Source: JAFGIT01 sp016929465 [NCBI: Candidatus Coatesbacteria bacterium]
GTDB lineage: Bacteria > B130-G9
Direction of reading: 5' to 3'
Assembly: GCA_016929465.1 (NCBI GenBank)
Contig: JAFGIT010000049.1
Location: 1-7,633 of the forward strand
Length of the DNA: 7,633 bases
Part shown: in pieces, positions 1 to 5,850 of the stretch
Layout: the number at the start of each line of letters is the position of its first letter
Position numbering within the stretch: the first letter of the stretch is position 1
Made by a program: the position numbers and the translations under genes
The notes under the pieces: model-generated
What the model was told of the DNA's origin: nothing
Database searches by the model: none
What the model saw: only the letters and a program-made list of their open reading frames with translations

Positions 1-162
1 GCACCCGTCTCCGCCCACACCGGCTATCAACACCTTCGCCTGCGGCCTCGATTCAGAGTCCCGGGCGAATGCCACGAACGGCCAATTTGGGCAAGAGCGG
101 ATCAATGACCTCGCTACTGATAGCGGGGCACCCGACGGTATGAGCTCTGCAGCTGTACCCAT
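1..162 (-). CDS. ftsZ: Cell division protein FtsZ, N-terminal part (gene runs off the window)
   Basis: Only the first 54 codons are visible. FtsZ is the tubulin-like GTPase that polymerises into the cytoplasmic division ring. The reading frame starts at the ATG at 162-160, 14 bases after the ftsA stop, behind a good GGAGGT site. Near the visible end it reads AKVLIAGVGGDGC (about residues 42-54), which matches the first beta strand and the glycine-rich nucleotide loop of FtsZ (usually I-x-V-I-G-V-G-G-G-G-x-N-A). Position directly after ftsA supports the call, since ftsA-ftsZ is the most conserved pair of the dcw cluster. Two things are odd. About 41-43 residues precede the first strand, where roughly 10-15 are usual. 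The loop also has Asp where Gly or Ala is usual. The GTPase signature and C-terminal tail lie outside the window, so integrity cannot be judged. Confidence 0.85.
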   Translation of the reverse strand, partial: MGTAAELIPSGAPLSVARSLIRSCPNWPFVAFARDSESRPQAKVLIAGVGGDGC

Positions 163-167
163 GTTCT

Positions 168-173
168 ACCTCC
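168..173 (-). promoter_or_regulatory. Ribosome binding site of ftsZ
   Basis: GGAGGT lies five bases before the ATG at 162 and a few bases after the ftsA stop codon. It is one of the two best matches in the window to the 16S anti-SD sequence. It fixes the ftsZ start at 162 and so supports the long N-terminal extension as translated. Strong initiation here fits the high cellular need for FtsZ relative to FtsA. Confidence 0.8.
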
Positions 174-176
174 GAT

Positions 177-1472
177 TTATGTAAGAACCAGATTCTTATT
201 TGTTAGGGCTTCCCAGGCCCGTTTGAGTATTGATCGATTGCCGTCCGAGAAACTGCCCCCTCCGGCGACCTGCTCCGAACCGTAGAGCACTAGCCCCATC
301 ACGCTGGCAAAGGAGGGATCGCGCAAGGCTCCATCGAAGCAATCGGCGTCGGAGCAATTCCCTCTCCGAGCGGGCACTCCGAAGACGCGAGTTGCCAACT
401 CGCAAAGCCCTTCGCTGGCGGAGGCTCCGCCGGTCAGAACCACCCCACCTTTGATGAACTTCTCTGCGTCCAGCCGCTTGATGTCATTTCTCAGTATCAG
501 GAATATCTCTGCATATCTCGACGATATGGCCTTCACGACATTCGGATCCAGCCGGTCATCATTCTGTGCGCAAAGCGAATCGACACAGCCTTCCGTGGGC
601 TGTGCTCTCTTGATCGTGCAGCCGGCCATGGCCTTGTACTGCTCAGCTGACCGAGGATCGCATCCCATGCACTCGGAGATGTCCTTCGTGATAAACTCCC
701 CACCCATCGCGAGGCAGCTCATGTACCTCGGCGCACCCCGGAAATATATGATTGCGTCAGACGTCCCCATCCCAAGGTCGATTAGAAGCACACCGTTTTC
801 GAGCTCATCAGGCTCCAGGCAGGCTCTGGCCGACGCAAGTGCCTGAAGCACAACGAATTTCGGCGTGAGATGCGCTTCCCTGAGCGCCCTTTCGAGGTCG
901 TTCACCGCTTTCTGAGAAGCAAGGACCACCTTCATGTTCGCCGTCAACCGCTCTCCTGTCTTCCCCCGTGGATTCTTGATGTACAACTGATCGTCCACCG
1001 AGAAATCCTGCAGGATCGTATGAAGCATCTTCTCATCGGAACGCATTGTGACCGATTTGGCGTCCTCTAACGAATGCTGGAGGTCGCTCTCCACTATTTC
1101 TCTCATAGCACAGGTCTCTTTCGAGGCGGATGAGCCCGTTAGCGTTATGGTGCCGACGCCGTCGATAGCCCGTGTATTGCGCCCGCTAAGCGAAACGACC
1201 ACATCCTTGACCTCGACAGACGCCATGACCGAAGCGTCGTCTGCGGCCGCCCTGATTGAGTCTGCCACCTTGGCGATGTCCACCAGCTCGCCTCTCTCCA
1301 TGCCCTGTGTGCGCTCTTCGCCGAAGCCTACGACCTTTATCGCCAGAGAGCCCTTATCACTCCCCAAAAGGTCCTGTTCATCCTCGAATTCGCGCAGCTG
1401 GGCGATCACAGCTCTCGTCTTGTGAGAACCGACATCTACAGCCGATATATAGCGCTGCCCTCTTCCAAACAT
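177..1472 (-). CDS. ftsA: Cell division protein FtsA
   Basis: FtsA is an actin-like ATPase that tethers FtsZ filaments to the inner face of the membrane and recruits later divisome proteins. Numbering is from the upstream ATG at 1478. The phosphate-1 motif is AVDVGSHKTRAV (13-24), the phosphate-2 motif LIDLGMGTSD (232-241) and the adenosine motif GGVVLTGGAS (344-353). The FtsA-specific 1C region is around 85-165, including VSLSGRNTRAIDG and MLHTILQDFSVDDQ. The last 20 or so residues (SILKRAWEALTNK, 416-428) could form the short amphipathic helix that binds membrane. Length (431-433) is normal. Two ATGs lie close together. GGGG sits six bases before the ATG at 1472 but abuts the one at 1478, so I prefer 1472. 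Oddities are Met in the usually all-Gly phosphate-2 loop, about ten extra residues after residue 30, and eleven cysteines. It is 14-15 bases from both neighbours, so clearly co-transcribed. Confidence 0.96.
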   Translation of the reverse strand: MFGRGQRYISAVDVGSHKTRAVIAQLREFEDEQDLLGSDKGSLAIKVVGFGEERTQGMERGELVDIAKVADSIRAAADDASVMASVEVKDVVVSLSGRNTRAIDGVGTITLTGSSASKETCAMREIVESDLQHSLEDAKSVTMRSDEKMLHTILQDFSVDDQLYIKNPRGKTGERLTANMKVVLASQKAVNDLERALREAHLTPKFVVLQALASARACLEPDELENGVLLIDLGMGTSDAIIYFRGAPRYMSCLAMGGEFITKDISECMGCDPRSAEQYKAMAGCTIKRAQPTEGCVDSLCAQNDDRLDPNVVKAISSRYAEIFLILRNDIKRLDAEKFIKGGVVLTGGASASEGLCELATRVFGVPARRGNCSDADCFDGALRDPSFASVMGLVLYGSEQVAGGGSFSDGNRSILKRAWEALTNKNLVLT

Positions 1473-1473
1473 G

Positions 1474-1483
1474 CTCATCCCCG
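1474..1483 (-). promoter_or_regulatory. Initiation region of ftsA with CGGGGATGAG motif
   Basis: The strand reads CGGGGATGAG followed by C and the ATG at 1472. GGGG at 1479-1482 can act as the SD core with six bases of spacing to that ATG. The ATG inside the motif (1478) is in the same frame but has no room for a ribosome binding site. The identical ten bases occur just before the ftsQ start, which supports their use in initiation. The pairing to 16S rRNA is inferred, not shown. Confidence 0.5.
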
Positions 1484-1487
1484 GTAC

Positions 1488-2342
1488 TTATCCAACGTTC
1501 TTTTTAAGCACGATCTGGCCTCTGTATCTGAGGTCCACCGACGCAAAATCACCCCTCCGAGCGGCGATCTCAGAAGCCGCCGCCATATACTTCTTCAGCT
1601 GTCTTACCGGGTCCTTTAGCGAGAAGACTATCGGTGCATCCTTTGGCTGAGGGCGCACCTCAACCTCGATGCGGTCACGAACCAGAATTTGAGAATTGGG
1701 GCCGATGAGTTCGGGCGCCAGGTCCACGAGGGAGTTGCACAACTCAATGAATTCTCCGAAGTAATCGCTCTTCACCTTGCAGCCTGAGCCGTGCCCGTCA
1801 AACTCAAATCCCTGTACCCTTGGGAGTCGTGTTTTGTCACCCTCAACGATTTGGGAGAGCACAACGCCGTCTCCTGATAACTCGAACCAACCGCCTTCCA
1901 TCTCCGCCGCAAAGCGGGGCTTACGCTCATGCAGACTTACCACGAGCGTCGAAGGAAATAGCTTCCGAAAATCCATGGATTGCACCTGCGGAAGCGGACT
2001 CACCACGTCCTCGACATCCTGTGCCGAAAGATCGAGAAGGGACCTCCCGAGCCTACTCGTCAGGTTGCTCGCAATCGACGCGGTGTTGAGATCGCCAGAT
2101 GTCTCGATCACAATCTGACGGACGGCGAAGAGCGACGTGAACAGCCTCGATATGGCCATTCTAGTCGGAGCGAACAGAAGGACGGCAAGAAGCGCCGCCG
2201 CAACGATGCCGACCGCTAGAACGCTGACGATTCCCTTTGGCCAGGTCTTGCTCTGCCGCACTCTGACAGGCGGCTTTCCCGGACTGGGCCGATAGCAGAA
2301 AGCTATATACTCCCTCGAAAGATCGATCGATTTCCTTCTCAA
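1488..2342 (-). CDS. ftsQ: Cell division protein FtsQ (DivIB family)
   Basis: FtsQ is a bitopic membrane protein of the divisome. With FtsL and FtsB it controls the septal synthase FtsW-FtsI. The 284 residues show the family layout. A basic cytoplasmic N-terminus of about 36 residues comes first, then one membrane helix (about 37-58, very Ala/Val/Leu rich). A POTRA domain follows, starting at FAVRQIVIETSG (72-83) and ending near the HERKPRF strand (138-144). A beta domain closes with VDLRYRGQIVLK (269-280), the typical FtsQ C-terminus. The start is TTG at 2342. No ATG or GTG in this frame lies upstream before murB. GGGG sits eight bases before the TTG. The GTG at 2261 (residue 28) would still leave the membrane helix but has a poor SD. 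It lies 23 bases after murB and 9-15 before ftsA. FtsQ sequences are weakly conserved; the call rests on layout, the C-terminal motif and position. Confidence 0.92.
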   Translation of the reverse strand: MRRKSIDLSREYIAFCYRPSPGKPPVRVRQSKTWPKGIVSVLAVGIVAAALLAVLLFAPTRMAISRLFTSLFAVRQIVIETSGDLNTASIASNLTSRLGRSLLDLSAQDVEDVVSPLPQVQSMDFRKLFPSTLVVSLHERKPRFAAEMEGGWFELSGDGVVLSQIVEGDKTRLPRVQGFEFDGHGSGCKVKSDYFGEFIELCNSLVDLAPELIGPNSQILVRDRIEVEVRPQPKDAPIVFSLKDPVRQLKKYMAAASEIAARRGDFASVDLRYRGQIVLKKNVG

Positions 2343-2345
2343 AGC

Positions 2346-2355
2346 CTCATCCCCG
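2346..2355 (-). promoter_or_regulatory. Initiation region of ftsQ with CGGGGATGAG motif and a three-codon ORF
   Basis: The same ten bases as at ftsA precede the TTG start of ftsQ (GGGG at 2351-2354, eight bases from the TTG at 2342). The ATG inside the motif opens a three-codon reading frame, ATG AGG CTT TGA (2350-2339). Its stop overlaps the ftsQ TTG by two bases. This could couple the two starts, or be chance; the sequence alone does not decide. Confidence 0.4.
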
Positions 2356-2365
2356 CTATTTAGAG

Positions 2366-3313
2366 TTAAATCTCCACAAGACCATGCTCGCCCAACGCCT
2401 GGACTTCGAGGCTCAGCTCTATCCCCTCTGAACGCATGACCTCGTCGCGGACCAGTCTCACGAGTGAGAGGATATCTGCCGCCCAGGCACCGCCTGCATT
2501 GACAATGAAGTTCGCGTGTATTTCTGAGACCATCGCCCCACCGATCCTGAGCCCTTTCAATCCGGCTCGGTCGATCATGGCTCCGGCCTTGCCCTTCTCC
2601 GGATTTCTGAATATGCAGCCCGCGCTCTTCTCACTAAGCGGCTGCGATGCACTCCGGCGCTCTCGATATTTTTTCTCCCTCACGATTGTTTGTTCGGGAC
2701 TGACTTGTTTGAGCCTGAACTTCGCACCGAGGACTATCTCGCCCGGGATGATCTTGGAGTTTCTGTATGATGCACCGAAGTCGGATGCGGGACAGCGCTC
2801 GATAGAGCCATCCCCGAGCATCAACCACACGTCCTCGAGTGAGTCCCAGATCGTCTTGCCGTATGCCCCGGCGTTCATGTATATCGCTCCTCCGACGCTG
2901 CCGGGGATGCCTGTGAGTGATTCCAGGCCTGAAAGCCCGTGAGTTACACTGACTTCGACAAGGGCTGCGAGGGACCTTCCTGCGGGAGTGAAATCCCCAT
3001 TAAAAGATGCGTTGGTCTCGTAGTCAAGTCTTCTAAGTGTCGCGATGACCCCTCTGAAGCCCTTGTCGTTTGCTATCATGTTGGTGCCATTACCGAGCAC
3101 AAAGAATGGGACGAGCTCCGCTGCGCAGAATTGCTCTATCGCTGAAAGCTGCTCCAGACTTCGTGGTTCGACAAAGACGTCCGCCGGCCCGCCCACACCG
3201 AATGACGTGTGAAGGCTGAGCGGCTCATCGAAGATCGGTTCGAATTCCATCTGTGCGCCCAATTCGGATAATCTATCCGTCCAGGGTTCGAGGCGGATTG
3301 CGTACGCTGCCAT
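2366..3313 (-). CDS. murB: UDP-N-acetylenolpyruvoylglucosamine reductase MurB
   Basis: MurB uses FAD and NADPH to reduce UDP-GlcNAc-enolpyruvate to UDP-MurNAc, the second committed step of peptidoglycan synthesis, in the cytoplasm. The start is the ATG at 3313, which overlaps the murC stop as TAATG behind AAGGAGGA, giving 315 residues, normal for the family. An in-frame ATG at 3334 has a weaker site. FAD-binding motifs are HTSFGVGGPADVFVEP (35-50), GNGTN (74-78) and LTGIPGSVGGAIYMNAGAYG (133-152). The catalytic Arg lies in SYRNSK (R184), and the C-terminal Glu in LSLEVQALG (E303). The proton-donor position, Ser in most characterised MurB proteins (AGSVFKNP), is Cys here (SAGCIFRNP, C233). YRERRSASQPLS and IHANFIVNAGGAWAADI are also typical. 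The region between the FAD and C-terminal domains looks like the shorter type II form, but I have not confirmed this. FtsQ follows 23 bases later. Confidence 0.97.
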   Translation of the reverse strand: MAAYAIRLEPWTDRLSELGAQMEFEPIFDEPLSLHTSFGVGGPADVFVEPRSLEQLSAIEQFCAAELVPFFVLGNGTNMIANDKGFRGVIATLRRLDYETNASFNGDFTPAGRSLAALVEVSVTHGLSGLESLTGIPGSVGGAIYMNAGAYGKTIWDSLEDVWLMLGDGSIERCPASDFGASYRNSKIIPGEIVLGAKFRLKQVSPEQTIVREKKYRERRSASQPLSEKSAGCIFRNPEKGKAGAMIDRAGLKGLRIGGAMVSEIHANFIVNAGGAWAADILSLVRLVRDEVMRSEGIELSLEVQALGEHGLVEI

Positions 3314-4719
3314 TATTCTTCTTCCTCCTTGCATCTGCCCTTTAATTTTCCGAGAATATCGCTGCTAATCTTGTGTATGTCGCCCGCCCCAAGGATGAGA
3401 ATCATGTCTCCGGGCTTAGCTTCGTTCACGAGCAAGTCCACCGCTTCGGACTTGCTCTCGACGAAGTGGGACCGCTTGTGGCCCATGCGATGGACGCCCT
3501 CGAATATCTTCCGTCCGTCTATCCCCTCGATTGGCTTCTCACCGGCCGCATAGATCGGGGTGATGACAAGATAATCAGCCTCGTTGAATGCGGTGAAGAA
3601 CTGCGTGAGAAGGTCCTTGGTTCGGGAGAACCTGTGCGGTTGGAATGCCACGAGAACTCTCTTTTGCCAACCGAGCTTTGCTGCTCTGAGCGTCTCTCGT
3701 ATCTCAGTCGGGTGATGGCCGTAGTCAACGACGACCATGATGCCGTCGCACTCGCCCCTCAACTCGAAGCGACGTTTGGGTCTGCCGAATTTCCCGAGCG
3801 CCTCGACGATCGTTTTGAACTCGATATTCAGCTCGAGTCCGGTCGTGATTGCTGCGAGCGCGTTATAGACGCTGAATTTACCCGGTGAGGCGATGCGGAT
3901 CCGGCCGAGAAGCTTGTGGTCATCTCCCTGCCTCATGTACGCATCGAATTGGCTGGTGAAGCCCTCGAATTGGACCTCCTTCGCCATCACGTCCGATTGG
4001 GTCGTGAGACCATACGTGAGAATCCGACGCTTGATACGTGGGATCAAAGCCTGCAAATTCGGCTGATCGAGGCACATTACTATCGTGCCGTAGAATGGGA
4101 TCTCATTTGCGAACTTCACAAAAGTGTCGAATAGGTCCTCCTCGCTCTCGTATCGCTCCATGTGCTCTCTCTCGAGAGAGGTAATCACTCCTATGGTGGG
4201 CGAGAGCTTGAGAATTGTGCCATCTGATTCGCATGCCTCAGCGACCAGGATGTCCCCGGTCCCGAGACGTCCCCCGCTCCCCAGGTCACTCACTATGCCT
4301 CCTATAATCACCGTTGGATCGAGATTTGCGGTTCTGAGTATCTCCGCGATCATGCAGGCCGTTGATGTCTTGCCGTGAGTCCCCGCGACCGCAATGCCCT
4401 GCTTGCTCATCCTCATCAGGCCCGCCAGCATTTCGGCTCTGGGAATAACAGGGATGCCATGCTCCCTCGCCGCGACCATCTCCGGATTCTCCTGGGAGAT
4501 CGCATTCGAGAATACGATCAGGTCCGTTCCGGATACATTGCCGCCCGAATGCCCGACAAAAACCCTGGCCCCGTGCTTCTCGAGGTTGTCGAGGATCTCA
4601 CTCCTCTCGAGATCAGAACCCGATACTTGGTATCCGAGCCTTAGAAGAACGTCAGCAATGCTGCTCATGCCGCTGCCGCCGATGCCGATGAGGTGAACTC
4701 TTCTGATTCCCGTGAACAT
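3313..4719 (-). CDS. murC: UDP-N-acetylmuramate--L-alanine ligase MurC
   Basis: MurC uses ATP to add the first stem-peptide residue, usually L-Ala, to UDP-MurNAc in the cytoplasm. The 468 residues have the three Mur-ligase domains. The N-terminal UDP-binding fold has HLIGIGGSGMS (9-19), specific for MurC. The central ATPase domain has the P-loop GTHGKTST (113-120), VAEACESDGT (159-168) and ITSLEREHMERY (179-190). The C-terminal domain has RPKRRFELRGE (313-323), VVDYGHHPTEIRETL (330-344), AFQPHRFSRT (358-367) and ILGAGDIHKI (442-451). The ATG follows the ftsW stop with no base between, and a G-rich site lies inside the ftsW end. The TAA overlaps murB by one base. Deviations: Cys at 163 where many MurC have Asp (Bacillus-type MurC has Cys there too, from memory), Ser181 in place of the usual Asn of the N-I-D-x-D/E-H motif, and GKFSVYNALAA (280-290) in place of G-x-H-N-V-x-N-A-L-A-A. 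Core lysine and histidines are kept, so activity is expected. Confidence 0.97.
   Translation of the reverse strand: MFTGIRRVHLIGIGGSGMSSIADVLLRLGYQVSGSDLERSEILDNLEKHGARVFVGHSGGNVSGTDLIVFSNAISQENPEMVAAREHGIPVIPRAEMLAGLMRMSKQGIAVAGTHGKTSTACMIAEILRTANLDPTVIIGGIVSDLGSGGRLGTGDILVAEACESDGTILKLSPTIGVITSLEREHMERYESEEDLFDTFVKFANEIPFYGTIVMCLDQPNLQALIPRIKRRILTYGLTTQSDVMAKEVQFEGFTSQFDAYMRQGDDHKLLGRIRIASPGKFSVYNALAAITTGLELNIEFKTIVEALGKFGRPKRRFELRGECDGIMVVVDYGHHPTEIRETLRAAKLGWQKRVLVAFQPHRFSRTKDLLTQFFTAFNEADYLVITPIYAAGEKPIEGIDGRKIFEGVHRMGHKRSHFVESKSEAVDLLVNEAKPGDMILILGAGDIHKISSDILGKLKGRCKEEEE
3323..3330 (-). promoter_or_regulatory. Ribosome binding site of murB inside the murC 3' end
   Basis: AAGGAGGA lies within the last codons of murC (in the run coding for CKEEEE), ten bases before the ATG at 3313. 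Because murC ends as TAATG on that same ATG, murB translation is very likely coupled to murC by termination and reinitiation. This site decides the murB start over the ATG at 3334. Confidence 0.75.
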
Positions 4720-5850
4720 CTAACTATTTCCCCCCTCTACTCGGCTTCTGAGGACTGAGAGCAAGATGCCTGCGGTTATCAGATTGGCAAGCATTCCGCT
4801 CCCTCCGTAACTTATGAATGGAAGACTGATGCCTGTGGTCGGCATTAGCCCCAGAACAACGCTTATGTTCATGAATGCCTGTATGCCGAGGCTCATCGAT
4901 AGCCCAAAGCCCAGGAGTCGTGCGAAGTAATTCTCGAGCGCAAGGCTCAGCATTATCCCTCTCGCAACTAGAGCCGAGAAGAGCACGATCACAGTCGTTG
5001 CGGCAATGAAGCCGCCGTCCTCGGCGAGTGACGCAAAAGCGAAGTCGTTGAAGCTCTCGGCCAGCACAAGGTGCTTGTGCATCCCCTTGCCGAGGCCCAT
5101 GCCAAATACTCCACCCGAACCCATCGCCGTGAAGGCCTGTCGAAGATGCCAAGGTGCGTTTGTCGGATCGATCGCGAAGGCCACGAAGTCAACAACGCGC
5201 TTTCTGAAATGGGGTGAGACGTAATACGCACAGAAGCTCGAAGGCAGCGCGAGTGCACCAAGTGCAACTATGTGCTTGAGCTTGGTCTGAGCCACGAAAT
5301 AGATCGAGCCGCAGATCATCCCCAAAAGACCCGCTGTGCCGTAATCTGGCTCTGCAGCAACAAGGAATAGCACTAGCAGAACCACTGGCAAGGTAGAGGC
5401 AAACACTCTGACTGACCCGTGCCGCTTTCTGCGCTGACTCCAGATCATCGAAGAGAGGAACAGCGGCAGGCTGAACTTCGCAAGCTCACTAGGCTGAAAG
5501 CAGAAACCAGCGAAACTCAACCACCTCGTCGCACCTCTGTGGCTAATTCCAACACCCGGAACGAAAACGAGCGCAAGAAGGACGATTGTCAGGAGAATCA
5601 AGGGGATACTCAACCTCGGCAGGGTCTTGAACGGGATGAGTGCAAAGCAAAGAGCTATCGAGAGTGCAAATGACAGGAACAGGGCGTGCCTCTTCAAGTA
5701 GTAGCAGGCAGATCCATATTCGTTCGCGGACCTTAGCATCGTGGCGCTGAAGACCATGATCAGCCCAACTGCGAGCAGGACTATGACGATTGATATGATC
5801 ACGCCATCCATTCCGTACAGCCTTTTGGAGATGCTACTCGGTATCTTCAA
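4720..5850 (-). CDS. ftsW: Septal peptidoglycan glycosyltransferase FtsW (SEDS family)
   Basis: FtsW polymerises lipid II into glycan strands at the septum together with its partner transpeptidase FtsI. It is a polytopic inner-membrane protein, with about ten hydrophobic segments visible, the first beginning near VIISIVIVLLAVGLIMVFSA. Numbering is from the TTG at 5850 (376 residues). SEDS signatures are FQPSELAKFSLPLFL (118-132), AEPDYGTAGLL (166-176), GSGGVFGMGLGKG (244-256), AESFNDFAFASLAEDGGF (264-281) and NISVVLGLMPTTGISLPF (328-345), then ISYGGSGMLANL. The Asp in NDF (269) is the proposed essential acidic residue of SEDS polymerases. FtsW rather than RodA is inferred from the cluster. 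The start is uncertain. TTG at 5850 has GAGGGGGAG just upstream, keeps a basic N-terminal tail (KIPSSISKRLYG) and overlaps murD by 17 bases. The ATG at 5811 (363 residues) has only a weak AAGG. The frame stays open to 5964, but that part lies inside murD. No murG follows. Confidence 0.95.
   Translation of the reverse strand: MKIPSSISKRLYGMDGVIISIVIVLLAVGLIMVFSATMLRSANEYGSACYYLKRHALFLSFALSIALCFALIPFKTLPRLSIPLILLTIVLLALVFVPGVGISHRGATRWLSFAGFCFQPSELAKFSLPLFLSSMIWSQRRKRHGSVRVFASTLPVVLLVLFLVAAEPDYGTAGLLGMICGSIYFVAQTKLKHIVALGALALPSSFCAYYVSPHFRKRVVDFVAFAIDPTNAPWHLRQAFTAMGSGGVFGMGLGKGMHKHLVLAESFNDFAFASLAEDGGFIAATTVIVLFSALVARGIMLSLALENYFARLLGFGLSMSLGIQAFMNISVVLGLMPTTGISLPFISYGGSGMLANLITAGILLSVLRSRVEGGNS
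4730..4737 (-). promoter_or_regulatory. Probable ribosome binding site of murC inside the ftsW 3' end
   Basis: GAGGGGGG lies in the last codons of ftsW, ten bases before the murC ATG at 4719, which directly follows the ftsW TAG. This suggests translational coupling of ftsW to murC. The match to the anti-SD sequence is G-rich rather than perfect. Confidence 0.55.

Noticed and set aside
2436-2942. A 168-codon open frame on the plus strand opposite murB
   Set aside because: It mirrors the conserved MurB C-terminal half and shows no independent gene evidence.
3314-3334. The upstream ATG at 3334 as the murB start
   Set aside because: The TAATG overlap with an AAGGAGGA site ten bases upstream is a much better start. 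The seven extra residues (MQGGRRI) come from translating that same ribosome site.
3373-3888. A 171-codon open frame on the plus strand opposite the murC 3' part
   Set aside because: It is antisense to MurC motifs such as DYGHHPTEI and AFQPHRFSRT. The protein shows no family signature.
4724-5152. A 142-codon open frame on the minus strand in another frame of ftsW
   Set aside because: It is Arg- and His-rich, typical of a shifted frame of a membrane-protein gene, and overlaps all the C-terminal SEDS motifs of ftsW.
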